Of a stretch of DNA of 64,000 nt, positions 53,919 to 64,000 are shown in pieces. The stretch covers positions 1,488,001 through 1,552,000 of the forward strand of contig CM049991.1 of assembly GCA_016630955.3 (NCBI GenBank). The letters are read 5' to 3'. The notes under the pieces are model-generated. The model was not told where the DNA came from and made no database searches. It was given only the letters and a program-made list of their open reading frames with translations. Source of the stretch: Didymella arachidicola (Eukaryota; Ascomycota; Dothideomycetes; Pleosporales; Didymellaceae). Numbering within the stretch: position 1 is the stretch's first letter; each line of letters opens with the position of its first letter. The position numbers and the translations under genes were made by a program.

Positions 53919-55553
53919 ATGTCGGCAGGCTCCCCTCCGCGCCATCTGCAGCGCCCCTCGCAGCGCCCCTCGCAGCGCCCCTCGCACCGCCGCACGCCCT
54001 CCAGCCTCGACATGGTCCCCGAGCACCTGCCCGTCATGTCGACCCAGGACGCCAGAACAAAGGCAGAGCCCCAGCTGGGCGTCTCTGCCCCGTCCGCCGA
54101 CACCACGCCTGCCGATCCCACACGTCCACGCCCACCGCCCACCGCCACGCCCGGCCTCTCGCGCTCCAACTCCGTCTCCAACAGCTCCTACCACGATGAC
54201 TCGGAAGACGACACCGCCTTCTTCCCGCCCGTCGAGCGACTGACCATGTTCGACTTCATCGAGAACATGGCCCTCACCGAGCGCTTCGACAAGCTGCAGG
54301 CCTCCATCTCGAGCCAGACCGCCCGGCTGAAGAGCCAGGCCAAGGACCACGGCATCACACGGGACCGCGTCGTCGATGAATGGCGGAGGCGCGTGCCCAC
54401 CGAGGGCGAGCAGCTCGAGCGCTACAAGAGGCGCGTGCGCAAGTCGGTCGACCGCCTCAACGCGCGCTTCAACGAGTCTCTGACGGTCACGGCACGGGAA
54501 AAGGCCTCCTTCATTGCCGCCGTCATGAACATCTTCGTCTCGGGATACCTCGTCGGTCTGCACCCCGACTTCTTCCCCCACTGGTACACGGCCCAGCTCC
54601 TCTGGTTCATGCCCATCCGCTACTACACCTACCACAAGAAGGGCTACCACTACTTCCTGGCTGATCTGTGCTACTTTGTCAACATCCTCGCCGTCCTCAG
54701 CATCTGGGTCTTCCCCCAGTCGAAGCGCCTCTTCATTGCCACCTACTGCCTGATCATGGGCAACAACGCCATCGCCATCATCATGTGGCGCAACTCGCTC
54801 GTCTTCCACTCCATGGACAAGGTCGTCAGGTGCGTCTCGCTCTCTCACTCTACTGATAAGGATCACGCTAAGAACCACAGCCTCTTCATCCACATCATGC
54901 CTTGCGTGACGCTCCACTGCATCGTGCACCTCCTCGACCCCGACTTTCAGAAAGAGCATTACCCTGCCATCTACGCCATCAGGCACTCCGATCCTTCGTC
55001 CCCGCACCACTACACCCTGCCGCAGATGATGCTCTGGGCCACCATCCCCTACGCCGTCTGGCAGTTGACCTACCACTTCCTCATCACCGTCCGTCGCCGA
55101 GACAAGATCGCCGCCGGCCGCCCCACCAGCTTCACCTGGCTGCGCAAATCCTACGCCAAGACGTGGATCGGCAAGATTGTACTGTCGCTGCCAGACTTTC
55201 TGCAAGAGCCCGCCTTCATGGCCATCCAGTACTCGTACGCCGTCCTGACCATGTTGCCCGCACCCATCTGGTTTTGGTACCGCTGGGCGAGCGGCGGTTT
55301 CCTGACCATCGTCTTCATCTGGAGTGTCTACAACGGCGCCACATTCTACATTGACGTCTTTGGGAACCAGTTCAAGAAAGAGCTCGATGCGCTCAAGGCA
55401 GACATTGCCAAGTGGCAAGCCTCTCCTGAAGGCGGGCCCACCCCCTTTACACCATTCGATGGCGGCAACGAGAAGCAGCTTGGCTACATCCCGCCCCTGG
55501 AGGGCAGCACTGCAGTCAAGCCTGCCGAGGGCGAGGCTGAGAAGAGGAAGTAG
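53919..55553 (+). CDS. GPC1: glycerophosphocholine acyltransferase (Gpc1 family, formerly DUF2838)
   Basis: Two exons: 53919-54829 and 54881-55553; 527 aa. The 51-nt intron is stop-free in frame, so it is easy to miss; splicing gives MDKVVRSLFIHIMP, the smooth family reading. The cytosolic N-terminal tail has a repeated Arg-Pro-Ser-Gln tract and is Ser/Pro-rich. The helical part begins FDFIENMALTERFDKLQASI and holds about eight membrane segments: GYLVGLHPDFFPHWYTAQLL, PIRYYTYHKKGYHYFLADLC, the conserved WRNSLVFHSMDKV with HIMPCVTLH, and further C-terminal helices. The enzyme acylates glycerophosphocholine to lysophosphatidylcholine in the ER, allowing phosphatidylcholine remodelling. It is divergent from Smc1. 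Confidence 0.92.
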   Translation: MSAGSPPRHLQRPSQRPSQRPSHRRTPSSLDMVPEHLPVMSTQDARTKAEPQLGVSAPSADTTPADPTRPRPPPTATPGLSRSNSVSNSSYHDDSEDDTAFFPPVERLTMFDFIENMALTERFDKLQASISSQTARLKSQAKDHGITRDRVVDEWRRRVPTEGEQLERYKRRVRKSVDRLNARFNESLTVTAREKASFIAAVMNIFVSGYLVGLHPDFFPHWYTAQLLWFMPIRYYTYHKKGYHYFLADLCYFVNILAVLSIWVFPQSKRLFIATYCLIMGNNAIAIIMWRNSLVFHSMDKVVRCVSLSHSTDKDHAKNHSLFIHIMPCVTLHCIVHLLDPDFQKEHYPAIYAIRHSDPSSPHHYTLPQMMLWATIPYAVWQLTYHFLITVRRRDKIAAGRPTSFTWLRKSYAKTWIGKIVLSLPDFLQEPAFMAIQYSYAVLTMLPAPIWFWYRWASGGFLTIVFIWSVYNGATFYIDVFGNQFKKELDALKADIAKWQASPEGGPTPFTPFDGGNEKQLGYIPPLEGSTAVKPAEGEAEKRK

Positions 55554-56121
55554 TCATCGTTTTACTCTGGAGGTATCAACATTGCCGGCGTCTGGTGGTT
55601 CCTTGTATGACTTTTTACATCCTGATGGAAGCTAGTCACATATACCCTTTTCACTACCATGATAAACATTTTCTTCACTACCATAATAAACAATCTCATT
55701 CACACACTCACCCAATATCCCCCGAGTACCACAGTACACTCTCGACGCGCGACGCGACTTTACGAGCCCGCGTGACTCAGAGGTTCGTGGTCGTGAATGA
55801 GAAAGTGGAGCGTCCGGAGATAGGAGTTAGCGTTAGCGAATGACGAAATTTAGCGGCTCGGATCCTGGTAATCACCTCAACCTCGGATGCCTCGAGGGAT
55901 TTCCAGTAGAGCTTTCGAGCGATGTCGGGGTTTGGACGGTTCTTAACACGGGAAAAGTTGGGAGACGCGGGGTCTAAGAATTCGTGGACGATTGAGTGAT
56001 TTGTGGTGTGTCTGATTCGGGACCTGCTTATCACGGGCTAAGATCTACTGAACATTGTGGACTTGCCTCCAGGAACACCGTCAGATCCTTCGTCCTGGAC
56101 GCGCACCAGACAAGACTCGCC
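55554..56121. other. intergenic, no gene seen
   Basis: The 3' end of GPC1 and the leader of the MFS gene. An open frame runs into ATG 56122 from 55996 but has no family similarity. No other feature. Confidence 0.45.
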
Positions 56122-57866
56122 ATGGCGCCGAACAGCACCCGTCCGGGACCAACCGAGACCTCACCTCTGCTGGCCGAGCCCTACGACGAGACGGATGTCG
56201 AGGAAAACGGAACCGAGCCAGATCTCGAGCGCCAACCCAGCAACGGGGAGACGTTCAAGCACCAAGGGCTCCCGGAAGTGCGGAAGCGGATGAAGTACAT
56301 CTTCCCCGCCATCGCGATTGGCGTATGTTCTCTCTAATCAACACAAGAAGCAGTTGTTGATAAGCTCCAGGTCTTCCTCTCTGCTGCAGACCAGACGCTC
56401 ATCGTCTCCACCTACGGCATCATCGGCACGGATCTCAAGGCGCTCTCGTCAACGTCGTGGATCGCGACAGGCTACTTCCTCACACTCACTGCTTTTCAAC
56501 CCCTCTATGGCAAGCTCAGCGATATCTTTGGTCGCAAGCAATGTCTGCTCTTCGGTTACTTGATCTTCGGCATTGGCGCAATGGCCTGTGGTTTTGCGCG
56601 CACCATTGGTGAATTGATCGCTGCGAGAGCGTTTGCGGGCATTGGCGGAGGCGGAATGACGGTCTGCGTGAGTATCATGCTGTCTGATATCGTAAGCCTA
56701 AGGGATAGAGGGACATGGCAGGGCTATGTCAACCTGGTATACGCAAGCGGAGCTGCTACGGGCGCGCCTTTGGGTGGACTCCTCGCCGAGACGATCGGAT
56801 GGAGATGGTCGTTTATTGTGCAGGGGCCGATTTGTCTCTTGGCTCTGCTTGCTGTGGCTGCTGCGCTCGAGCTCCCGAAACAAGACGACTCGCATTGGAA
56901 GCAGAAGCTGGCTCGGATCGACTTTCTCGGCGCCCTGATCCTCATCGTGGCCATCTTCGGCCTCCTGGTTGGACTCGATCGCGGGTCCAACGTGGCTTGG
57001 AGCAACCCCTTTGCCATTGCCGGACTGTGCACCACGCCGCTGTTCGTCGTCTTCGTCCTCGTCGAAAAGTACGTTGCAAAGCATCCCTTTGCGCCGGGCC
57101 ACATCATCCTCGACAGATCGCTGGTCGCGTGCTACCTCTGCAACTTCTTCTCGTTTGGCGGATGGCTAGCGGCTATCTTCTTCATCCCACTGTACTGGCA
57201 GGTCACGTACGGCTACGGCGCTTCTCAAGCCGGACTCCTGCTCGTACCGTCCATCATCTCGGGCGTCAGCGGCTCGCTGTTCGGCGGCTTCTACATGAAG
57301 CGCACAGCAAAGTATTACTGGATCACGGTAATCGCTTACTCGCACCTGACAATCGGTCTGTCGCTCATCCTCCTCTTCGCCGGGACAATCACGCGAAGCC
57401 TCCCCCTCACGGTCCTCGGTACATGCATCTGCGGCTTCTCCAACGGCATCGGCGTAACAACCACTCTCATCGGACTCAGTAAGCCCCCCACCCCTACTGC
57501 ACCTTCCAGCTAACCCCCGCAGTCGCAAACGCCAAACACGCCGACCAAGCCGTCGCAACAGCATGCAGCTACCTCTTCCGCTCGCTGGGCTCCGTCTTCG
57601 GCGTCTCCATGTGCGCAACAGCATTCAACCAGACCCTGCGCTCCAGTCTCCGCGCTGCGCTCAACGGCAACACGGACGCCGATCAGATCGCAGAGCGCGT
57701 CAGAGCGGGGCTTAGTTACTACCGCAGCCTGGAACCCCATCTGCAGCATGTCGTCCGCGAGTGCTACGGCCAGGCTACCAGAGCGGCGCTGGGCGTCAGC
57801 GTGGTGCTTGTTGCTGGGAGCGCCGTGTGTGCGTGGGGGGTTAGGGAGAAGCGGTTGGGGGGTTGA
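56122..57866 (+). CDS. MFS transporter, DHA2 / vacuolar basic amino acid type
   Basis: Three exons: 56122-56322, 56371-57478 and 57523-57866; 550 aa. The cytosolic N-terminus contains ETSPLLAEP, an acidic-dileucine pattern of the kind that sorts membrane proteins to the vacuole. The first helix begins VFLSAADQTLIVSTYGII. Motif A of the family appears as GYFLTLTAFQPLYGKLSDIF-GRK; later come GIGGGGMTVCVSIMLSDIV and GAPLGGLLAETIGWRWSFIV (motif C). About 14 membrane segments are visible. The best type is the Vba/Fnx group of vacuolar amino acid transporters, but multidrug exporters share this architecture, so the substrate is uncertain. The short second intron (44 nt) is typical. Confidence 0.9.
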
Positions 57867-59593
57867 GGTGTGCAGGGGACTGCGCTGGTGAGGTCTTGTT
57901 AGGTCGACTGCGAAACATGTCCATGGGGAGTGTACGGATCGCCGTCCTTGTCAACAAAACAGCACAACTACACACGTTTTACCCTACATCTCCCTCTCTA
58001 CAAAGTCTCATCCAAATACATACCCTCACCCCTCTTCCCTCATCAAAAAAAAAAATCCTAAATCCACCCCTCAAGCGCATCCCACACCCACAACTTCAAC
58101 AGCACTTGAAAGGCTGGTTAGGGACTGAGTCTAAGGTGTGAAGGGTGTTTAGTGGAGGGATGTGTTGAGTAGGGTGCTGGGTTTGGGCGGATGAGGAAGG
58201 GAACGTGGTGTTGGTTCGGTGGGGGATGTAGTGGTATGAAAGAGGAGGGGGTCAGTACTGTTAGCTACTCTGAATGCTGACGTTGATTCGGTGGAACATG
58301 TAAGGGGTACAAAAGAAGACTGGATCAATACTGTTAGCTACTCTGAAAGCTTCTGGATCGAGCATGTCAGCGCGGGCAGTGATGTGCAGAGCAAAGTGCC
58401 ATCAGTGAGCTCTGAATCTCGATTTTTTTACCTCACAGGAAGCCCACGGGGAGAATTGTAATTCCAATCTGTTAATACTTCGCATAACCATCGGACAGCA
58501 TTCAAGACTCGATTGCGCAGAAACTATCCCCTCCAGGCCATCAAACTGACTCTGGTGCAGTGATGTCGGCACCCACCTCGCCGAATCCTGTACCACTCGC
58601 GCCTCACACCCGCCTCGCCGGCTGTCTCGCCTCGCCAGATATTTGTCAGGATCCTTCCGTAACCCTGGGAATCCTATTGCTATACGTGCCGTCCGGTCAG
58701 CCAGGACGCCCAGGATGCGCAAAAAGCAAACAACCGGAAGTGCGTCCGAAGGAATCAGCGGATAACACATGACGATGCACAGAGACCCGCATGATCTCGA
58801 TTCTTGGAACATACGCCACGGCGTTTCTTCATGTACGTGTTGTCGGAACAGAAGCTTGATGCAGAAGAAAGGTGCGCAAGGCTGCGCGTAGCGTCGCTGC
58901 AACCTCATCCTTGTTCTGCTGCGTGGTTGAAACGACTTTCATCTCTTGTAATCAGGGAACGAGGAGTTGGTACAAGAGAAAACATGATGGTTAGTGAATG
59001 GAGCCCCGCAATCTTGAAAAGCTGGCACAGCATATATCTGGAGGCGCGTACTGCACACCGATAAGGCGCGGTGCCCGCAACGTGCAGGTCGCAAAGAGCC
59101 CACAGCGCGTCAAACGCGCCAACAGGAGTGCAAAGACGCGCCACTGGAACGCCCGGGTGTCTGAAAGAAGGAAACGGTGTCGCTGCACGACCGTGAGATT
59201 GAGCAAGATCGCAAGCGGTATGCAGGTCCCCCTCCGAGATCCTTCGGATCCGGACAGCCGGTGACACGTTCAAGCACAGAGTGGCCTGATGTTGAAAAAG
59301 CACCTCACTGCCTTGATCAAGGGCAGTCGACGCAGATCTCATGCGTGGAGACTGTTTTGGCGGACGATTAGCGTGGTTCCGCAGAGCGTTCGGGGCCAGG
59401 GTGGAACGGACGGGGTGGGCCGGCACGCGCATGGTGCTTCCCCGGTGTACCGTCGTTGCACACGATCTATGCATTGCTTAGCGTCGATTTTGGGATCCTT
59501 GGGCAGTTGAAGATTGATGGTTGACTGGACGTGGGGTCGTCTTCTGTTGCACGGCGAGGGTTATCGACTAGGCCCCGAGCGAGCTGCGCTAGA
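57867..59593. other. 1.7-kb region without a supported gene
   Basis: This lies between the MFS transporter and the 3' end of the SET gene. It has an A-run near 58050 and a degenerate direct repeat (58210-58350). Minus-strand frames at 58402-58908 and 58905-59474 have no motif and Cys/Arg-rich random-like composition, so I do not call them genes. Confidence 0.5.
58210..58350. repeat. degenerate tandem duplication (about 68 bp x 2)
   Basis: Copy 1 at 58210-58277 and copy 2 at 58282-58350 begin gttg(g/a)ttcggtgg and end with the shared core tactgttagctactctgaa. Several differences are G in copy 1 and A in copy 2. Confidence 0.75.
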
Positions 59594-61372
59594 CTACGTC
59601 GCGGTATCGAGGCATCGTTGTTGCTCTGCCTCCTCCCAGACACACCTTGGACACATACAGTCCCCGCCCAACGCACCTACTGCCCATTCCCTGCGTTCTT
59701 TGACCGGTAGGGTGATATCGCAGTAGTGTCCAAACACTTCCTCGCCTTTCTTCAGGCCAGGACCTTTACGTGCATCTCTCCCGTCCCAACCAACGAGCTT
59801 CTCGCGTGTCCAGAACTTCATAGTCCCTTGCCATTCCCAGGCTACATTAGGATCGCAGCTGTGGTTGGCCAGACACCACATTGGGTGCACGGCGCCAATC
59901 TCCGGTCGCCCATCTAGTCCCTGCTGCGCTGACGCGGTACCCCTCAGCTTTGCGTAGATTGTGTTAAACACCCAGGTGTCATATCGATAGCTTTGTGTGA
60001 AGATGTTGACGTCCATCTTCTCCAATATGTGTAGCGGCTTGATGACATTGTTGTTGAATGAGAACGGCAGAGTTCGTGGAACACCGGCAAAGGCATCAAG
60101 GGGCTGACCCTCCGAGTCCAGCTGCCATACTGTGTCCAGGTCTTTGCCATGATAGTCGCCCCAAATGTAGCGAAGTTCTTTCAGCTCTAGCGGATGGACA
60201 TCTTGCGTTTCGGCGAGAGCTAGCGCTCGGACGAGAAGGATGGAATACAAAAAGTCTGCAGCTTCGCGAGCTGGGACTTTACCCTGGTCCACGCTGATCC
60301 CGCAGATCGAAGGGTGGTACATGTCTTGCGCCAGGTCGTGGCATTCTTCGCTGCAGAAGAACACCTCGTCGCATTCTTCGCACGACACAATGCTCTGCTG
60401 CGCCTCTCGAGAGTCAGGTAATATGGCACTGCATGCATCGCAGTATGTATCGTGTCGTCTGGAAATAGCTGTAAAGAGAGACCGTTCATCCAGGACTTTG
60501 ACTCCAGGCGCGATATCTTCTCTCGCAAACACACCGAGCTGTTTAACGTACTGAGGCTCTGTACTTGATTTCTGGGTTGACGCATCGATCGAGAGCAACG
60601 GCAGTTCAGAGACCCTGACTTCTAGCTGAGGAGCTATAGTCGCCAACTCGTCGTTCAAAAATTGCAAACACTCGTCGGAATGTCGATCTGGCTCGTACTC
60701 ATTCCAGGGATAGTTTTCACGGCGGACATATCCTTTATCGGGATAATCTTCAACCTCGACGTCGACGTTCTCCCCCTCTTTCTCATAGTGGGTCCGAATA
60801 TTTGACATCAATTCGTCGTCGTACTTGTTGAATACCTTTTCGTCCGGAAACGCCCTCAGTGCTCGTGCGATGTAATCGAAGGCACTGCGAAAACATCCAC
60901 AAGCCAGCAGAGCTTCGATGAGAATGTCGTGCCTTGCCGTGTCAGTAAGAAGTCTTGAGTATACACCAATCAAATCTTCCTCTTACATACGCTGTCCTCG
61001 AGAGATGATTTTGCGTCCAGGAAATTACTTGGTCATCCTGTGCGGTCGTGGCATCATCGTCAGCATCGACGTTCAAGCCAGCAATCTTCTCGGAGAGATA
61101 ATCGGCGTTCGCAGCTTCAAGGGCTTCTTCATGATATTCTCCTTCCTCAGCCACCTCATCAACAAGGAGCAGCGCCTTGTATGCGTCGCCAATAGCAAGG
61201 TCAGGATACCCAAGACCCCTGTACGCCTTTGCCAATTTGAGGCGATGCACTATGCTATAGGGCTGCTCAGGTGTTTGGTCCTGCAGCGCAACGAGCTCGG
61301 TCGTAAGCTCCTGGCGTCTCTGAGCAAGTCAGCCAAGCCTCTGTATCACTTTGTCGTCGTCCTCACCTCCAT
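59594..61372 (-). CDS. TPR-MYND-SET domain protein (SMYD-like lysine methyltransferase family)
   Basis: Three exons on the minus strand: 61367-61372 (6 nt, ATGGAG), 60991-61319 and 59594-60932; 557 aa. The N-terminal part is helical TPR-like (LKLAKAYRGLGYPDLAIGDA and GCFRSAFDYIARALRAFPD). A zinc finger of MYND style follows (CDACSAILPDS, CEECDEVFFCSEEC). The SET core shows NHSCDPNVAWEW, the conserved NHSC motif, GEEVFGHYCDIT and a cysteine cluster GGDCMCPRC. Fungal homologues are SET proteins of unknown substrate, likely protein-lysine methyltransferases. The 6-nt first exon restores MERRQELTTELVALQ and is needed because no ATG lies in the second exon before the TPR. It shares a 189-bp divergent region with the LisH-WD40 gene. 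Confidence 0.88.
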
Positions 61373-61561
61373 GATTACTCTCGCACGCGTTGTGTAAGTG
61401 TTAGTGCACGTGAATCAGATTTTGGCATGGTGGCGGGACTTAGTGTGGCACTAGCTCGCTTCGCTCCTGTACCGCAGTGCGACACTACCTTATGTTGCAG
61501 TGACACAAGTCCAACAGCTCCAGTTCGCCCCTTGGACGCGAGACACTCCTAACTGCCTGTC

Positions 61562-63014
61562 ATGCTACCCTCAGCGGCTGAACTCGTTGCTCGGTTCCTC
61601 AGAACCAACGGCTACACCGAGGTATGACGTAGTTTATGCCGCATTGCCTCCACGCGCTCACACCGTGCAGACACTGAAGAGTTTCATCAACGAAGCCGAC
61701 CTACCTCCTGACACTGGAGCTGGCTCACACAGCTCAGTGACGATAGAGTCGATACTTCACGAGAAGAAGACCTTCGATCTAAGCCTCAATTTTGAGAAGC
61801 TAGGTGTCGAAGATAGGAAACGCGAGTGGGCAGTCCCTGCGCCTTCTAGACCGACAGTCCTAGCTTCCCTACCCAGTCGTTCTAACATCTTGAGCATAGC
61901 TGCTTTCAAGTTGCAACTCCCGTCGAGCTCGAGTGTTAGACAGTATGTCGCCGTAACAACCGCTGACCGGCGACTACTCCTTCTTGACCCGGCCTCACCG
62001 GGCTTCGAGGTCGCTCACGCCTACACTAGCTTCCAGGACTCACCAATCTTGGACATACTTACCGTAGGCTCAAGATATCTACTGATAGCCTCCATGTCTG
62101 GGAAACTGTTGCTGTACGACACTGTAAGCGACCAGATCCTAGATGAAAGAAAGGATCATTCCAAATATGTCGTCAAAATAGCCTGCTGGCCTGATGGTGA
62201 TTCGTTCCTGGTGGCAAGTGCAGGGTGGGACTCTAAGATCTTCCTCTACCGAATCTTCACTGGTGAAGACCCACGTATCGGCGAACCTTTATCCACTCTT
62301 ACTTTGGCAAGCATCCCGGAGACTCTGCTGTTCGTTAGCTCGCCAGAAAACGGTTCCCCAATCCTGTTGGTGGCACGCAGAGACTCCACGTTCTTGTACT
62401 ACTACTCAGTCTCTCAGAGCAGCGAGTCAACGTTCGAGCTCCTCGGAAAGCAGAACCTCGCTCCACACTCCAACGCATGGGTGGCGTTCACTCCGGCAGA
62501 TGTCCATATCTGCCCTACTGATCCGTCTGTTGTTGCGGTCGCGACCTCATCGTCACCACATATGAAGATACTCATCATGAAGCTTCTTCTTCCGCCGACA
62601 TGGACCACAGGTTCAAACGAGATAGCTGAAGCGGAAGTTGCAGAACCGGCTGCACTTACACAGGCTTCGCAAGCACGTGCTGAACTTCTGGTTGCAGACA
62701 GAGAAGAGGCGGCCATATTGGTCAACGTATCGACCATGGCACCACAGACTGTTTATTCTACACCACGACTTACTTGGCGACCAGACGGCACCGGTCTGTA
62801 TGTCAGCTCAGATGATGGTGTTGTTCGGGGCGTCGAAGCGAATAGCGGGAAGCTTATCGCAAGCATGGAGGGCCATGAACCTGGCAGCAAAATCCGCTGT
62901 CTTTGGGCCGGAACCCTCGAGACGTGCAACAACGAAGCGAGTGACTCTACAGGAGCTCGCGAAGTCTTGATCAGCGGTGGATTTGATCAAAGACTGGTAC
63001 TGTGGGATTGTTGA
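61562..63014 (+). CDS. LisH-WD40 repeat protein
   Basis: Two exons: 61562-61621 and 61671-63014; 467 aa. The first exon joins to give MLPSAAELVARFLRTNGYTE followed by TLKSFINEADLPPD, a clear LisH dimerisation motif at the very N-terminus; the frame read without the intron loses it. The rest is a beta-propeller with degenerate WD repeats: SGKLLLYDTVSDQIL, DHSKYVVKIACWPDGDSFLV, ASAGWDSKIFLYRI, and a last repeat ending ISGGFDQRLVLWDC. No enzymatic motif. LisH-WD40 proteins are scaffolds of ubiquitin ligases, dynein regulators or chromatin complexes; the partner cannot be named. It is divergent from the SET gene. Confidence 0.88.
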
Positions 63015-64000
63015 TCATTCACTGCCGCAGAACATCTGCTCGCTATAGCCAGATGAAGCGCGTGGTCGGCTTCAGCCTGGCTGCATAGTCTCGTACCCGA
63101 GCCGTAGCCTGTGTCCCTTGACCGTACAACCCAGCATGCAACCGAGTCATTCACAGCTCGACCAAATCAGATGTAAGTAAAGCTATGCGTATCTACACAG
63201 GATGTTGATTACACATGAACCAATGTGACATGGACATTTGTTCACTCATCGCCGACAATCAGTTGACGACAGCCGCAAAAGTCCAAGTTGTGCTTGGCAT
63301 GGTTTCTTTTTTGGTCGGCGACCTGTGCAAATGCACTGTACCGCCACGATCCTGTCCCCGCGATCTGGCAACGACAGATCTTACAGGGGAGCCTCGCTTA
63401 CCCGCCTATGACACACGTGGTCAGCCATCCTGTCACATACATCTGCGTCTATGCGCAAGGGACTTGCAATTAGTGTCCGAAGAATCCACCTGTTCCGCCA
63501 TTAGACCGATTACAGGACCAACAGGCGGCCTTGAGCGGAGCACTTCACAATGTTTTTGCCGGGCCTAGAACTGCATCACCACCGGGGAATGCGGATGAAG
63601 CGCACTTGTCTCTAGTTGTAAACACCTCGAGTCCCTGCAACGTCACGGGCAGTATAGTGCGTACCTAGTCGACGAATGCGTCCTCTCGTTCGCCAAATGA
63701 CTTCCTTGGCTGTCATCAGTCCTCGTTTAGGTCCACTTCCTCACTTTACTATTGCGGAAATCCGTATCTTGGGATGAAGCTCGTGCTTCATCCTTCGCCG
63801 AGTAATTGTATATATATCGCCATGGTATTACCCAATACTGTCATGCCTATCAGTCAGCTTCATCATCCTCTCGCGAGCCTCCTTGCACAGCATACTGCAC
63901 TGTTGAGCTCCCACCACACTGAGAATCGGACCTTTCTAAGCCTGTCCGCTCCGATCTTCCACTCTGAGCTGTTCGGACAATCGTCGATTGCGTCATACAT
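63015..64000. other. right edge, no gene recognised
   Basis: Nothing convincing. A TATATATAT run at 63809-63817 is followed by C/T-rich sequence, so a gene may start beyond the window. The 117-codon frame 63215-63568 has no motif. Confidence 0.45.

Noticed and set aside
53880..55418. 512-codon minus-strand frame over Gpc1
   Set aside because: Reverse-strand reading of a real membrane protein gene; no independent start, motif or intron logic.
58402..59474. Two minus-strand frames of 168 and 189 codons
   Set aside because: They overlap end to end with unrelated Cys/Arg-rich text, no motif and no plausible promoter.

Overview
This window is nuclear DNA of a filamentous ascomycete (Pezizomycotina; the gene set and intron style fit Dothideomycetes, but I cannot fix the genus). 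The reasons are densely packed single genes on both strands, introns of mostly 44-60 nt with gtaagt/gtacgt-type donors and CTAAC-like branch sites, a Zn2Cys6 regulator, a DASH kinetochore subunit, a macrodomain-sirtuin fusion and a Gpc1-type acyltransferase. I resolved exon structures by hand; every spliced model given here is an exact multiple of three with no internal stop.

Layout. 1-10 kb: a BBE-type flavin oxidase (+), a PDCD5-like protein (-, with an 11-nt internal exon), casein kinase I (-), ATP synthase subunit J (-) divergent from the DASH subunit Spc19 (+), then ATP synthase delta (+). 11-21.5 kb: a giant low-complexity, repeat-rich reading frame that stays in one frame for about 3,100 codons but is cut by five in-frame codons, all TAG, and then decays into frameshifts and TGA codons. 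22.1 kb: a tRNA-Glu(CTC) gene that folds only if a 53-nt GT...AG insert in its D loop and a 10-nt insert after position 37 are removed. 22.8-31.7 kb: an accessory block with a macrodomain/class-M sirtuin fusion and a likely sugar-use cluster: an intracellular GH127 enzyme, a sugar-porter MFS permease and a Zn2Cys6 regulator. 32-64 kb: mostly core genes: Nbs1, a DUF1748 small protein, pyruvate kinase, mRNA 5'-triphosphatase, proteasome Rpn2, Cox10, cohesin Smc1, Gpc1, a DHA2-type MFS transporter, a TPR-MYND-SET protein and a LisH-WD40 protein.

How the genes relate. Most core genes are unrelated neighbours sharing short intergenic regions (Atp18/Spc19, Smc1/Gpc1, SET/LisH-WD40). Four genes act in the mitochondrion or its inner membrane (Atp18, Atp16, Cox10, probably DUF1748). 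The only block that reads as a functional cluster is GH127 + permease + regulator at 24.7-31.7 kb. The strongest oddities are the split tRNA gene at 22.1 kb and the amber-interrupted giant frame beside it.
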